From the NCBI GenBank assembly GCA_043553855.1, contig CP121336.1, forward strand, positions 2,170,001 through 2,234,000: a stretch of 64,000 bases of DNA, given 5' to 3'. The stretch comes from JAUIAS01 sp030425395. Lineage in GTDB: Bacteria; Pseudomonadota; Alphaproteobacteria; Rhodobacterales; Rhodobacteraceae. A program made the position numbers and the translations under genes. This document shows, piece after piece, positions 53,284 to 63,527 of this stretch. A model generated the notes under the pieces. The model was not told the DNA's origin. It searched no databases and worked only from the letters and a program-made list of their open reading frames with translations. How positions within the stretch are numbered: the first letter of the stretch is position 1; each line of letters begins with the position of its first letter.

Positions 53284-53471
53284 CTCGCCTCTCCGTTACT
53301 TCTGTGTCCACCCCAGACACGTTTTCCGGCAAGCATAGGAATATTAAGCCTTGTGTAAAAGGCACAAATTCCGATCCCTCGAAACGCCCGCCGCGCGGTT
53401 TGATACACCACAACCATTGAAACCGGGCCTTCGGTCGGGCAAAAGCGATCCAAGAGATCAGGGGCAGCCGC

Positions 53472-54149
53472 GTGATAGAATTCGATAAAGTGGCGTATAG
53501 TTATGGCGGGGGCGAATTGCTCAGCGATATTTCGGTGCGATTGGCGCCGGGATCGTTTCATTTTCTGACCGGGCCATCCGGCGCGGGTAAGACGACGTTG
53601 CTCAAGCTGTGCCACGGGGATTTGTCGCCAACGGCGGGCCATGTCCGTGCCTTTGATATGGACCTGACTGCACTGGGTCGCGACGATATGGCCATGATGC
53701 GACGCCGGTTCGGTGTCGTTAATCAGGACTGCCGGTTTCTTGATCACCTGTCGGTTGCCGAAAACGTATCGTTGCCACTGACAGTTGCGGGACATGATGC
53801 CAGCCAGATGTCTGGTGATCTCAAAGAACTTCTGGAATGGGTCGGTTTGACAGACCGGGCCGGAGCCTTGCCTCCCGAGCTTTCGGGTGGCGAACGTCAG
53901 CGCGCGGCCTTGGCGCGTGCGGTTATCATGTCGCCGGATGTGATCCTTGCCGATGAGCCGACCGGAAACGTCGATTGGGAGATGTCGCAACGACTGCTTC
54001 ACTTGCTGGTCGAGCTGAACCGGATGGGCAAGATGGTCCTGATCGCCAGTCATGACCTGCAATTGATCCGTGCGGCCAAAAGCCAGGTTCAAGCGCGGGT
54101 GCTGCGGATTGCCGGACGCAAGCTGCAACTGGCGGGAGCCGACCTGTGA
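53472..54149 (+). CDS. ftsE: Cell division ATP-binding protein FtsE
   Basis: ATPase of 225 residues that with FtsX controls septal peptidoglycan hydrolases. Walker A GPSGAGKTT (34-42), signature LSGGERQRAALARA and Walker B VILADEPTGNVD are present. The start is GTG. The stop overlaps ftsX by 4 bases. Confidence 0.9.
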   Translation: MIEFDKVAYSYGGGELLSDISVRLAPGSFHFLTGPSGAGKTTLLKLCHGDLSPTAGHVRAFDMDLTALGRDDMAMMRRRFGVVNQDCRFLDHLSVAENVSLPLTVAGHDASQMSGDLKELLEWVGLTDRAGALPPELSGGERQRAALARAVIMSPDVILADEPTGNVDWEMSQRLLHLLVELNRMGKMVLIASHDLQLIRAAKSQVQARVLRIAGRKLQLAGADL

Positions 54150-55042
54150 AGGCGCTGATCCTTTCCTATCTGCGCAGCGATCCCAAGGCCGCTCGCGTGG
54201 TGCCAGCCACCGGTTATACCGCGCATCTGACGCTGTTTGCCGCAGGGGCCATGGCATTTCTCGCGGTGTTTGCGCTGGCGTTGTCGCTCGCGGCGGGGCG
54301 GTTGGCAGATCGCTGGGCCGGAGAGCTCGCGCGTAGCACGACCCTGCGCATTTCAGCCCCTACCGATCAGATGACCACGCAGGTTGATCGCGCTCTTGCC
54401 GTGTTGCAACAGACACCGGGCGTGGCGACCGCGCGCGCGCTCAGTCTTGAGGAACAGGCGGCACTTTTGTCGCCGTGGTTTGGTGCGGGTGTGGACCTTT
54501 CAGGATTGCCCGTGCCGCGGTTGATCGAAATCCGCGAAACGGAAACCGGTTATGATGCGGCAGGTCTCAGGTTGCGACTTGCTGCCGAGGTTCCGGGCGC
54601 GATCCTTGATGATCATGGACGCTGGCGGCGTCCGCTGGTCGAGGCCGCAGACAGTTTGCGACGCTTGGGGTTCTTTTCAATGGCGCTGATCTTTGGTGCG
54701 CTGGCCGCGATGGTGACGCTGGCGGCCAATGCGGCCCTTGCGGCGAATGCCCAGATCATCGAGGTCCTGCGCCTGATCGGGGCAACGGATGTATATATTG
54801 CGCGCGCCTTCGTACGCCGGTTCACCCTGCGAGGGCTGGGTGGTGCGGCGGTCGGCACGGTGCTGGGGATAGGCGGTGTGATGTTGCTACCGGAGGCCAG
54901 CGCCGAGGGCGGGTTGCTGACAGGCCTTGGTTTTCGCGGAATAGGCTGGTTTCTTCCCGCCATCATTCCGGTGCTGGCCGCTACGGTGGCTTTCGGCGCG
55001 ACAAGTTTCGCCGCGCGACAGACACTCAAGGAGCTTGCCTGA
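54146..55042 (+). CDS. ftsX: Cell division protein FtsX
   Basis: Membrane partner of FtsE, 298 residues, with four expected membrane segments: one near residues 30-50 and three in the C-terminal half (about 173-195, 225-250, 270-290). The extracellular domain lies between. Sequence is divergent, as usual for FtsX, but gene order with ftsE supports it. It overlaps plsC by one base. Confidence 0.9.
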   Translation: MKALILSYLRSDPKAARVVPATGYTAHLTLFAAGAMAFLAVFALALSLAAGRLADRWAGELARSTTLRISAPTDQMTTQVDRALAVLQQTPGVATARALSLEEQAALLSPWFGAGVDLSGLPVPRLIEIRETETGYDAAGLRLRLAAEVPGAILDDHGRWRRPLVEAADSLRRLGFFSMALIFGALAAMVTLAANAALAANAQIIEVLRLIGATDVYIARAFVRRFTLRGLGGAAVGTVLGIGGVMLLPEASAEGGLLTGLGFRGIGWFLPAIIPVLAATVAFGATSFAARQTLKELA

Positions 55043-55773
55043 TGTTGCAGTGGATCAAATCCCTGATCTTTGTGGGGCAGATGTATTTGATGATGCTGGT
55101 GATCGGCCTCCTCTATGCCCCCTATGCTCTGGTTTCCCGAGAGGGGGCTTATGCGGCCTGCAAATGCTATTGCCGCTGGGTTATCTGGACGGCCCGGTGG
55201 ATGGTGGGCATTCGCTGCGAAGTCCGAGGAGAGGTGCCAACCGAGGAGGCGATCATCGCGGCCAAGCATCAATCGTTTCTCGATATCATCCTGATTTTCA
55301 ATGCGGTCCCCCGCGGCAAGTTTATCATGAAGCGGGAAATCCTCTGGACGCCGATCATCGGGCTTTATGCGTCGCGGCTGGGATGTATTCCGGTCAACCG
55401 GGGCAAGCGTGGTGCCGCCATCGCCAAGATGATCAAGGACGTCGCCCGCCAGTTCACCGATCCCGGCCAGTTGATCATATACGCGCAAGGCACGCGGGTC
55501 GCACCCGGGGCACGGCGGCCCTACAAGATTGGCACTGCGGTGCTTTATGGCGAATTGAATCAGCCATGTGCGCCGGTGGCGACGAACGTTGGCGTGCTTT
55601 GGCCGCGCACCGGAATCATGCGCAAGCCTGGTCTGGCGGTGGTTGAGTTCCTCGACCCGATCGAGCCGGGAATGGAGCGGGATGCCTTCATGGCGCAGCT
55701 TGAAAGCGTGGTGGAAACCCGATCCGATGAATTGATGCGGGAAATAGGGTTCGATCCAGATGCAGTTCATTGA
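55042..55773 (+). CDS. plsC: 1-acyl-glycerol-3-phosphate acyltransferase (PlsC family)
   Basis: Membrane acyltransferase of 243 residues for phosphatidic acid synthesis. The catalytic HX4D motif is H76-QSFL-D81 (AAKHQSFLDIIL), and the glycerol-phosphate-binding motif is YAQGTRVAPGARRPYK. One N-terminal hydrophobic segment. The next gene starts 14 bases before its end. Confidence 0.9.
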   Translation: MLQWIKSLIFVGQMYLMMLVIGLLYAPYALVSREGAYAACKCYCRWVIWTARWMVGIRCEVRGEVPTEEAIIAAKHQSFLDIILIFNAVPRGKFIMKREILWTPIIGLYASRLGCIPVNRGKRGAAIAKMIKDVARQFTDPGQLIIYAQGTRVAPGARRPYKIGTAVLYGELNQPCAPVATNVGVLWPRTGIMRKPGLAVVEFLDPIEPGMERDAFMAQLESVVETRSDELMREIGFDPDAVH

Positions 55774-56362
55774 AAGCCAGGCGGCGCTTGAGGCGCTCTA
55801 TGGAACTCCCGGTGCTCCTGCTCTTCGAAAGGTGGCGCGCCGCCTGACGCCGCTCTATCGGCAGTGGATCATGACCTCGCGGTTCTGCATCCTGTCGACT
55901 GTCGGCGCGGATGGGACGGACGCCAGCCCCCGTGGCGACGATGGTCCGGTGGTGCAGGAGATCGACGCCGGGCACCTTGCCTTGCCCGATTGGCGCGGGA
56001 ACAACAGGTTGGACAGCCTGCGCAATATCGTGAGCGATGGCCGGGTGTCTCTGATGTTCATGGTGCCGGGATCAAACACGGTGGTGCGTGTGAACGGGCG
56101 TGCCCGCCTGACCGCTGACACGGCAATGCGGGCACGGTTCGACCGAAATGGCAAACAACCGGCCACGGTGATCGTGATTGCCATCGCTGAGATCTATACG
56201 CAATGCGCCCGCGCGCCGATGCGGGCCGGGCTATGGTCGCGCGATGACAGCGCGGGGCTGCCAAGCGCTGGCGACATTCTTGCCGAAATGACCCAGGGCG
56301 AGATTGACGGTGCCGCCTATGATGCGGATTGGCCCGAACGCGCCGCCAAGAGTATGTGGTGA
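55760..56362 (+). CDS. Pyridoxamine 5'-phosphate oxidase-family flavoprotein
   Basis: FMN-binding split-barrel protein of 200 residues of the MSMEG_1061-like PPOX group, with RFCILSTVGADGTDASPRGD and LPDWRGNNRLDSLRNI. The true substrate is unknown; it is not the vitamin B6 enzyme. Overlaps plsC. A terminator hairpin follows. Confidence 0.86.
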   Translation: MQFIESQAALEALYGTPGAPALRKVARRLTPLYRQWIMTSRFCILSTVGADGTDASPRGDDGPVVQEIDAGHLALPDWRGNNRLDSLRNIVSDGRVSLMFMVPGSNTVVRVNGRARLTADTAMRARFDRNGKQPATVIVIAIAEIYTQCARAPMRAGLWSRDDSAGLPSAGDILAEMTQGEIDGAAYDADWPERAAKSMW

Positions 56363-56368
56363 AAATGG

Positions 56369-56395
56369 ACAAGCCCGCGCGATGTGCGGGCTTGT
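56369..56395. terminator. Bidirectional terminator between PPOX gene and lpdA
   Basis: ACAAGCCCGC and GCGGGCTTGT form a 10-bp stem with a 7-base loop. On the minus strand it is followed by CCATTTTCACC, so it probably ends the lpdA transcript. Confidence 0.75.
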
Positions 56396-56422
56396 GTGTC
56401 GGGTGAACTGGTCTGTTTTCGA

Positions 56423-57811
56423 TCAGGCGTGGATCGGGCCGTCGCCACAGGCAAGAGCGGCTTCGCGCACGGCCTCGGAATAGGTCGGATGTGCATGGCA
56501 CGTCAGCGCGAGATCTTCTGCGCTGGCACCAAATTCCATGGCAACGCAGACTTCATGAATCAGGTCGCCCGCCGCCGGGCCGATGATATGGCAGCCAAGA
56601 ATGCGGTCTGTTTGCTTGTCCGCGAGAATCTTGACGAACCCGTCCCCGGCAAAATTGGCCTTGGCGCGGCCATTGCCCATAAAGCTGAACTTGCCAACCT
56701 TGTAGGCGCGGCCCTCTTCCTTGAGCTGTTGCTCGGTCGCACCGACGTTGGCAACCTCGGGGTGGGTGTAGATCACGCCGGGGATAACACCATAGTTCAC
56801 ATGCCCATGTTTGCCTGCGACCTGTTCGGCGGCGGCCATGCCTTCGTCTTCGGCCTTGTGGGCCAGCATCGGGCCTTCGATCACGTCACCGATTGCATAG
56901 ATGCCCGGAACGTTCGTTTGCCAATCGGCCCCGACCTTGATCTGTCCGCGCTGGGTCATCTCGATCCCCAGAGCGTCAAGGCCAAGCCCGTCGACATAGG
57001 GCTTGCGGCCGGTGGCCACCAGAACGACATCAGCGTCGATCTGATGTTCACTGTCATCCTTGCGCAGCTTGTATGTCACCGTGGCCTTGGATTTTCCGGC
57101 CTCTGTCTTTTGCACCGCGGCCCCCATGACGAAATCCATGCCTTGTTTCTTGAGCATGCGCTGGAAGGTCTTTTGCACTTCGGCATCCATGCCGGGGGTG
57201 ACGGCATCCAGGAATTCGATCACCGTGACCTCGGTCCCGAGACGGTTGTAGACGGAGCCAAGTTCCAGTCCGATGACACCAGCACCGATGACGACCATTT
57301 TCTTGGGCACCTTTGGCAGCTCAAGCGCACCGGTCGAGGTGACAACGACCTTTTCGTCGACTTCGACACCGGGCAGGGAGGAGGGCACAGAGCCGCTGGC
57401 GATGATGATCTTCTTGGCCTCGTGCACGTCGTCACCGACCTGCACCTTGCCCGCCGCAGGGATCGAGCCCCAGCCCTTGAGCCAGTCGATCTTGTTCTTC
57501 TTGAACAGGAACTCGATTCCCTTGGTGTTTTGTCCGATGGTGTCGTCCTTGTAGGACAGCATCTGTTTCCAATCGACGCTGGGCGATTTGCCCTTGAGCC
57601 CCATGGCCGCGAAATTGTGTTCCGCTTCGTGCAGCATGTGCGACGCATGCAAGAGCGCCTTGGATGGGATGCAGCCGACGTTGAGGCAGGTGCCGCCAAG
57701 GGTTGCGCGGCCTTCGACAACAGCGGTCTTGAGGCCCAGCTGGGCGCAGCGGATGGCGCAGACATAGCCGCCGGGGCCGCCGCCTATGATAATCACGTCG
57801 TAATTGGCCAT
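56423..57811 (-). CDS. lpdA: Dihydrolipoyl dehydrogenase (E3)
   Basis: FAD-dependent E3 subunit, 462 residues, reoxidising lipoyl groups of the 2-oxoglutarate complex. The redox-active disulfide is C42/C47 ([16 protein letters not shown]), with the FAD site IIGGGPGGY at the N-terminus, NAD site [12 protein letters not shown] and C-terminal His in AHPTYSEAV. It is the last gene of the suc operon here and is separated from MAPEG by a hairpin repeat. Confidence 0.95.
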   Translation of the reverse strand: MANYDVIIIGGGPGGYVCAIRCAQLGLKTAVVEGRATLGGTCLNVGCIPSKALLHASHMLHEAEHNFAAMGLKGKSPSVDWKQMLSYKDDTIGQNTKGIEFLFKKNKIDWLKGWGSIPAAGKVQVGDDVHEAKKIIIASGSVPSSLPGVEVDEKVVVTSTGALELPKVPKKMVVIGAGVIGLELGSVYNRLGTEVTVIEFLDAVTPGMDAEVQKTFQRMLKKQGMDFVMGAAVQKTEAGKSKATVTYKLRKDDSEHQIDADVVLVATGRKPYVDGLGLDALGIEMTQRGQIKVGADWQTNVPGIYAIGDVIEGPMLAHKAEDEGMAAAEQVAGKHGHVNYGVIPGVIYTHPEVANVGATEQQLKEEGRAYKVGKFSFMGNGRAKANFAGDGFVKILADKQTDRILGCHIIGPAAGDLIHEVCVAMEFGASAEDLALTCHAHPTYSEAVREAALACGDGPIHA

Positions 57812-57837
57812 GGGTCAGGTCCTTTCGTTGAAGAGGG

Positions 57838-57904
57838 GAGGGGGCCAGCCCCCTCTTGCGCCTGCGGCGCAATTCACCCCCGGAGTATTTGAAGCCAGAA
57901 GAAG
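57838..57904. repeat. Diverged copy of the cox-region hairpin repeat
   Basis: GAGGGGGC CA GCCCCCTC forms the same hairpin type as 3288 and 5800, followed after 20 bases by CACCCCCGGAGTATTTGA and a GAAGAAGG purine tail, parallel to the tail of the cox copies. It lies in the MAPEG-lpdA gap. Confidence 0.65.
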
Positions 57905-57906
57905 GG

Positions 57907-58296
57907 TCACAGGAGCGCCCCCACCAGCATGATGAGCGTGGCCGCGAAACCGACGATCCAGACATAGGAGCGCCAAGGTGTCAGGCCGAGGGCGTAGGCG
58001 GGCACGTAGAGGGCCCGCGCGCCGAGGTAGACCCAGCCACAGGTGGCGGTCAGGGTCGTGGACTGGTCGGCGAGGGTGACAACCAGCACGGCGATGGTGA
58101 ACAGGATCAGACCTTCGAAATGGTTGGTCATCGCGCGTTGCAGGCGTCCGGCCACGCCGGTGAGCACGCGCGGTTCGTCGCGTGGACCCAACGCGTATTT
58201 CGGCCCGACCTGCCGCTGCGCCGCGACGGAATAGAGCGCGAATTGCCCCATCTGGAGCAATGCGGCGAGGGTGAGGGCGGTGAGTTCGGGGGTCAT
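57907..58296 (-). CDS. MAPEG family membrane protein
   Basis: Protein of 129 residues with four hydrophobic segments, matching the MAPEG family (membrane-associated proteins in eicosanoid and glutathione metabolism). RVLTGVAGRLQRAMTNHFEGLILF is the conserved part. Its bacterial role is unknown. It is between sucB and lpdA, behind the low-GC gene. Confidence 0.85.
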   Translation of the reverse strand: MTPELTALTLAALLQMGQFALYSVAAQRQVGPKYALGPRDEPRVLTGVAGRLQRAMTNHFEGLILFTIAVLVVTLADQSTTLTATCGWVYLGARALYVPAYALGLTPWRSYVWIVGFAATLIMLVGALL

Positions 58297-58305
58297 GCAA
58301 TGGCT

Positions 58306-59037
58306 TCAGAAGGGGATTTGTTGGCTTGAATTATGTTCTGCTCCGGAGCTTGGGCTTTCATCGGAGCTCTCCCTTAGGTCTTCGATTTGCAACTGTTTGC
58401 GATCACTCTCAATCAAAGCCTTTTCTTTATCTTCTTCTTGTTTCTCGGCACCTATCAACATCGAAATGGTTCCGACTGCATTCGGAAGATCAGCGAGGAG
58501 ACTAGTGGTTCCCACGGCGAAAGCTCCAATCCCAACTAGAACCATACCAACTTTTGCGATGTCGGTTCGTTCAGAAATAACAAGTGTGTGCAACTGGTCT
58601 ATTTGTTGTGCCGCCTTTTGCTTCTTTGTAGGCGAAAGCTCGGATTCGTCGATCATTGCGCGTAGTTTTGTAATCTGGAGGAGGATTGTTTTTCTCGTCG
58701 GCCGTTGGATTGCGACGGAGTGTGCAAATTTTCTCGGAGCTATTCGTAGGCTTAGTCGAGTAGCCAAAGCTGCCACACTTGCTCGAAAAGTAGAAAATTC
58801 CTCATGGATATTGCTTGGGGGAAGATTTTTTAGTCCGTTTATGCCTAACTCTTCTGCCGCAGCGGTCAGAACTTCAACATATTCTAGCAAGTCATAGGTT
58901 TCATAGCTGCGATTGTTCATGTCGAAGCCATGATCCAAACGTGTTTCGATCAAGTCGCGTAGTTGCAGCCAACGAGCTTCAGGCTCTTGGGGCAAAACCT
59001 CAAAATCGCTGGCGGCAACTAAAGGCATACTGGTCAC
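58306..59037 (-). CDS. Low-GC accessory gene, unknown function
   Basis: Protein of 243 residues (GTG start 59037; ATG 59028 is an alternative) that I do not recognise. A helical N-terminal two-thirds is followed by a hydrophobic segment at about 161-197 ([23 protein letters not shown]) and a charged tail ([17 protein letters not shown]). The GC in lines counted is about 45-50 percent, against well over 60 in sucB. It interrupts a core TCA operon and its GTG overlaps the sucB stop (GTGA). Signs point to acquired DNA; a defence or membrane-sensor role would be speculation. Confidence 0.75.
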   Translation of the reverse strand: MTSMPLVAASDFEVLPQEPEARWLQLRDLIETRLDHGFDMNNRSYETYDLLEYVEVLTAAAEELGINGLKNLPPSNIHEEFSTFRASVAALATRLSLRIAPRKFAHSVAIQRPTRKTILLQITKLRAMIDESELSPTKKQKAAQQIDQLHTLVISERTDIAKVGMVLVGIGAFAVGTTSLLADLPNAVGTISMLIGAEKQEEDKEKALIESDRKQLQIEDLRESSDESPSSGAEHNSSQQIPF

Positions 59038-60542
59038 AGATCCATCAACAACCGGCGCGGATCTTCCAGGGCTTCCTTGACACGGACGAGGAAGGTCACG
59101 GCGCCTTTGCCGTCGACGATACGGTGATCGTAGCTGAGGGCCAGATACATCATCGGGCGGATCTTGATCTCGCCGTTGATGACCATCGGGCGATCCTGAA
59201 TCTTGTGCATGCCGAGGATACCGGACTGCGGGGGGTTCAGGATCGGCGAGGACATCAGCGAGCCGTAGACCCCACCGTTGGAGATGGTGAAGGTGCCGCC
59301 TTGCATTTCCGCCATGGACAGCTTGCCGTCACGGGCGCGCTTGCCCTTTTCAGCGATGGCTTTCTCGATTTCGGCAAAGGACATCTTGTCGGCGTCGCGG
59401 ATCACAGGAACGACAAGGCCCTGCGGTGTGCCAGCGGCGATGCCCATGTGCACGAAGTTCTTGTAGACGATGTCGGTGCCGTCGATTTCAGCGTTGACCT
59501 CCGGCACTTCCTTGAGCGCGTGGCAGCAGGCCTTGGTGAAGAACGACATGAAGCCAAGGCGGGCCCCATGTTTCTTTTCGAACTCTTCCTTGTACTGTTT
59601 GCGCAGGGCCATGGCCTCGGTCATGTCCACCTCGTTATAGGTGGTCAGGATCGCTGCGGTGTTCTGTGCGTCCTTGAGGCGGCGGGCAATCGTCTGACGC
59701 AGGCGGGTCATCTTGACCCGTTCCTCGCGCGCGGAATCCTCGGCGGCGACGGGTGCGCGGGGTGGCGTCGCGGGTGCGGCGTTGGTTGTTGCCGGTGCGG
59801 CAGAGGCCGCGGCGGCGATTGCCCGGCTCACGTCTTCTTTCATGACGCGGCCGTCGCGGCCCGTTCCCTGAACCTGATCGGGGGAAAGTCCCGCTTCGGC
59901 CATGGCTTTCTGGGCCGAGGGTGCGTTCTCAACATCCTTGGAACCGGACGCGGGCGCAGAAGTGGCCTGAGGCGCGGCTGCGGGGGCCGGTGCCGCGGCG
60001 GCACCTTCGCCGGAAGAGATCACAGCCAATTGGGCGGCGGCTTCGACGGTGGCCCCTTCGGCAGCGAGGATTTCGGTCAGGACACCGGCTGCGGGTGCGG
60101 GCACTTCGACCGACACCTTGTCGGTTTCCAGTTCGCAGAGCATTTCGTCCTGAGCGACGGTGTCGCCAACCTTCTTGAACCATGTGGATACGGTGGCCTC
60201 GGACACGGATTCGCCCAAGGTGGGCACCATGACCTTGACCGACGCGGCGTTACCGGGCGCTGTGGCCTCAGCCGGTTTGGCCGGGGCCGGGGTGGCGGCC
60301 GCTGCGCCTTCGGTGATGGTGGCGAGCAGGGCGTCAACGCCGACCGTATCGCCTTCGGCGGCAACGATTTCGCCCATGGTGCCCGCGGCGGGGCTGGGAA
60401 CTTCGACGGTGACCTTGTCGGTTTCCAGTTCGCAGAGCATTTCATCAACGGCAACGGCATCACCCGGTTTCTTGAACCAGGTTGCCACGGTCGCTTCGGT
60501 CACGGATTCGCCTAGGGTAGGGACGCGGACTTCGGTGGTCAT
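59034..60542 (-). CDS. sucB: 2-oxoglutarate dehydrogenase E2 (dihydrolipoyl succinyltransferase)
   Basis: Core of the 2-oxoglutarate complex, 502 residues. It has two lipoyl domains, with lipoylated lysines K43 and K142 ([11 protein letters not shown] and [11 protein letters not shown]), Ala/Pro linkers, a peripheral subunit-binding domain (about 207-245) and the C-terminal catalytic domain with [11 protein letters not shown]. coli SucB has a single lipoyl domain. It follows sucA by 3 bases. Confidence 0.96.
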   Translation of the reverse strand: MTTEVRVPTLGESVTEATVATWFKKPGDAVAVDEMLCELETDKVTVEVPSPAAGTMGEIVAAEGDTVGVDALLATITEGAAAATPAPAKPAEATAPGNAASVKVMVPTLGESVSEATVSTWFKKVGDTVAQDEMLCELETDKVSVEVPAPAAGVLTEILAAEGATVEAAAQLAVISSGEGAAAAPAPAAAPQATSAPASGSKDVENAPSAQKAMAEAGLSPDQVQGTGRDGRVMKEDVSRAIAAAASAAPATTNAAPATPPRAPVAAEDSAREERVKMTRLRQTIARRLKDAQNTAAILTTYNEVDMTEAMALRKQYKEEFEKKHGARLGFMSFFTKACCHALKEVPEVNAEIDGTDIVYKNFVHMGIAAGTPQGLVVPVIRDADKMSFAEIEKAIAEKGKRARDGKLSMAEMQGGTFTISNGGVYGSLMSSPILNPPQSGILGMHKIQDRPMVINGEIKIRPMMYLALSYDHRIVDGKGAVTFLVRVKEALEDPRRLLMDL

Positions 60543-60545
60543 GGA

Positions 60546-63509
60546 TCAGTTTCCTTCGATGCTCAGCGCCTCGTTCACGAGGGCTGCTTGTTGTGCTTTG
60601 TGCTGGCTGGCCAGACCCGTCGCGGGCGAGGCGGAAGTGGCGCGCCCGACGTAGCGGGGGCGTTTGTGTTCGGCGTCGATACGGCCCAGAACCCATTCGA
60701 TATTGGGTTCGATAAAGGTCCAGGCCCCCTGGTTCTTGGGTTCTTCCTGACACCAGATCATCTCGGCCCCTTTGAAGCGCTCCAGTTCCTTGACCAGAGA
60801 GATCGCCGGGAAGGGATAGAACTGTTCCACACGCAGCAGATAGATATCGTCGATCCCGCGCGCATCGCGTTCTTCGAGCAGGTCGAAATAGACCTTGCCC
60901 GAACACATCACGACGCGGCGGATTTTGTCATCGGCAACCAGTTGGGTGTCTGAATTGCCCTTCTGCGCATCATCCCAGAGGACGCGGTGGAACGACGATC
61001 CCGTCGTGAAATCCTCGGTCGTTGATACGGCCAGACGGTGCCGCAACAGCGATTTGGGCGTCATCAGGATCAGCGGCTTGCGGAAGTCCCTGTGAAGCTG
61101 GCGCCGCAGGATGTGGAAATAGTTGGCCGGGGTCGTGCAGTTGGCCACGATCCAGTTGTCCTGACCACACATCTGGAGGAAGCGTTCAAGACGCGCGGAA
61201 GAGTGTTCCGGTCCCTGACCTTCGAACCCGTGCGGCAGAAGAACCACGAGGCCCGACATCCGCAGCCATTTCGATTCACCCGACGAGATGAACTGATCGA
61301 ACATGATCTGGGCACCGTTGGAGAAATCACCGAACTGGGCCTCCCAAAGGACCAGAGCGTTGGGTTCCGCCAGCGAGTAGCCGTATTCGAAACCCAGGAC
61401 TGCATATTCGGACAGCATCGAGTCGATGACTTCATACTGGGACTGACCTTCGCGGATGTTGTTGAGCGGATAGTAACGCTCTTCTGTGTCTTGGTTGACC
61501 AGACCGGAATGCCGTTGTGAGAAGGTGCCGCGCGTGGAATCCTGACCCGACAGGCGTACTGGGTAACCTTCGGTCAGTAGGGATCCGAAAGCCAGCGCTT
61601 CGCCGGTTGCCCAGTCAAAGCCTTTGCCTGTGGTGAACATTTCCTTCTTGGTTTCAAGAAGGCGTGCGACGGTCTTGTGCAGCGGAAAACCTTCGGGCGC
61701 GCGGGTCAGCGCGTTGCCGACCTGTTCAAGGGTTTCGGGCGCGATGGCGGTGTTGCCACGCACATAGTCATCCTTGTTGCGATCCAGATGCGACCAGCGC
61801 CCATCAAGCCAGTCGGCCTTGTTGGGTTTGTATTCCTTACCGGCTTCGAATTCTTCATTCAGGTAGGCCTGAAAGGCCGCCTTCATGTCTTCGATTTCTC
61901 CCTCGGGGATCAGCCCGTCGCGGACCAGCCGTTCGGTATAAAGCGCAAGCGTCGTCTTGTGCGATTTGATGCGCTTGTACATCACCGGGTTGGTGAACAT
62001 GGGTTCGTCGCCCTCGTTGTGACCGAACCGGCGATAGCAGAAGATGTCGATGACAACGTCGCGGCTGAACTTTTGGCGGAATTCGGTGGCGACCTTGGCG
62101 GCGTGCACCACGGCTTCGGGATCATCGCCGTTCACGTGGAAGATCGGGGCCTCGACCATCAGGGCGATATCCGTGGGATAGGGTGAAGACCGGCTAAAAT
62201 GCGGCGCGGTGGTGAACCCGATCTGGTTATTCACGATGATATGGACCGTGCCGCCGGTGCGGTGACCGCGCAGTCCCGACAGGCCAAACCCTTCGGCGAC
62301 AACGCCTTGCCCTGCAAATGCCGCATCGCCGTGCAGCAGGATCGGCATGACCGATTTATGCTCGGGATCGTTGAGTTGATCGCATTTGGCGCGGACCTTG
62401 CCCAGAACCACAGGGTTCACGGCCTCAAGGTGCGACGGGTTTGCCGTCAGGCTGAGGTGCACGCTGTTGCCATCGAATTCACGGTCCGAAGACGCACCAA
62501 GGTGATATTTCACATCGCCTGATCCGTCCACGTCTTCGGGCTTGAAGCTACCGCCCTGAAATTCGTTGAAGATCGCGCGATAAGGTTTACCCATCACATT
62601 GGCCAGAACCGACAGGCGCCCCCGGTGCGGCATACCGATCACGATTTCCTTGACCCCCAGCGCGCCGCCGCGCTTGATGATCTGTTCCATCGCCGGGACC
62701 AGAGCCTCGCCGCCGTCCAGTCCGAACCGCTTGGTTCCCATGTATTTGACATGCAGGAACTTTTCAAAGCCTTCGGCCTCGACCAGTTTGTTCAGGATTG
62801 CGCGGCGGCCCTCTCGGGTAAAGGAGATTTCCTTACCATACCCTTCGATGCGCTCCTTGAGCCACGAAGACTGCTCAGGGTCGGACAGGTGCATGTATTG
62901 CAAGGCAAACGTGCCGCAATAGGTGCGTTTTACGATATCCACGATCTGACGCATGGACGCGACCTGAAGCCCGAGAACGTTATCAAGGAAAATGGGTCGA
63001 TCCATGTCGGCGTCGCCAAAACCATAGGATTTCGGGTCAAGCTCGGGTCGGATGGTTTCGTCGCGCATGCCCAGCGGATCAAGGTCGGCAGCCAAATGGC
63101 CCCGGATACGATACGCGCGGATCATCATGATGGCCCGGATGCTGTCCAGAACGGCGCGCTTGATCTGGTCGTCAGAGACGGTCACGCCCGTTTCAGCGGC
63201 CTTTTCGGCGATCTTTTTGCCAGCGGCCTTGCTGTCCTGCGCGATAACCGCCCATTCCCCGGTCAGGGCTTGTGTCAGGTCATCGCCCGGCAATGGCGGC
63301 CAGTCGCTGCGCGCCCAGGATGGCCCTTGCGCCTCTTGCTTGACGTCCATTTCCGCGTCGCCAAGCTGGCGGAAGAACTCTTGCCACGCCTCATCCACGG
63401 CAGATGGGTCATTGGCATAGCGCGCGTAGAGCTGTTCGAGATACGTGGCGTTGTGCCCCTGCATGAAGCTGGATGCGTGGAAGTGGTCGTTGGGGGATTG
63501 GTCTGTCAT
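60546..63509 (-). CDS. sucA: 2-oxoglutarate dehydrogenase E1
   Basis: Thiamine-diphosphate-dependent decarboxylase, 987 residues. TPP-binding GDAAFAGQGVVAEG, the sequences GMPHRGRLSVLANV and HGFEGQGPEHSSARLERFL are conserved in the family. It produces succinyl-dihydrolipoyl groups on SucB. First gene of the operon in this window; the FkbM gene lies 18 bases upstream, same strand. Confidence 0.96.
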   Translation of the reverse strand: MTDQSPNDHFHASSFMQGHNATYLEQLYARYANDPSAVDEAWQEFFRQLGDAEMDVKQEAQGPSWARSDWPPLPGDDLTQALTGEWAVIAQDSKAAGKKIAEKAAETGVTVSDDQIKRAVLDSIRAIMMIRAYRIRGHLAADLDPLGMRDETIRPELDPKSYGFGDADMDRPIFLDNVLGLQVASMRQIVDIVKRTYCGTFALQYMHLSDPEQSSWLKERIEGYGKEISFTREGRRAILNKLVEAEGFEKFLHVKYMGTKRFGLDGGEALVPAMEQIIKRGGALGVKEIVIGMPHRGRLSVLANVMGKPYRAIFNEFQGGSFKPEDVDGSGDVKYHLGASSDREFDGNSVHLSLTANPSHLEAVNPVVLGKVRAKCDQLNDPEHKSVMPILLHGDAAFAGQGVVAEGFGLSGLRGHRTGGTVHIIVNNQIGFTTAPHFSRSSPYPTDIALMVEAPIFHVNGDDPEAVVHAAKVATEFRQKFSRDVVIDIFCYRRFGHNEGDEPMFTNPVMYKRIKSHKTTLALYTERLVRDGLIPEGEIEDMKAAFQAYLNEEFEAGKEYKPNKADWLDGRWSHLDRNKDDYVRGNTAIAPETLEQVGNALTRAPEGFPLHKTVARLLETKKEMFTTGKGFDWATGEALAFGSLLTEGYPVRLSGQDSTRGTFSQRHSGLVNQDTEERYYPLNNIREGQSQYEVIDSMLSEYAVLGFEYGYSLAEPNALVLWEAQFGDFSNGAQIMFDQFISSGESKWLRMSGLVVLLPHGFEGQGPEHSSARLERFLQMCGQDNWIVANCTTPANYFHILRRQLHRDFRKPLILMTPKSLLRHRLAVSTTEDFTTGSSFHRVLWDDAQKGNSDTQLVADDKIRRVVMCSGKVYFDLLEERDARGIDDIYLLRVEQFYPFPAISLVKELERFKGAEMIWCQEEPKNQGAWTFIEPNIEWVLGRIDAEHKRPRYVGRATSASPATGLASQHKAQQAALVNEALSIEGN

Positions 63510-63527
63510 GGTTGGTCCTCCCGGGGA

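Noticed and set aside
56384..57892. Plus-strand open frame of 502 codons over lpdA
   Set aside because: Mirror frame of the certain lpdA gene; no domain motifs.
58815..60515. Plus-strand open frame of 566 codons over sucB
   Set aside because: Gly/Arg-rich mirror of the Ala/Pro-rich sucB linkers.
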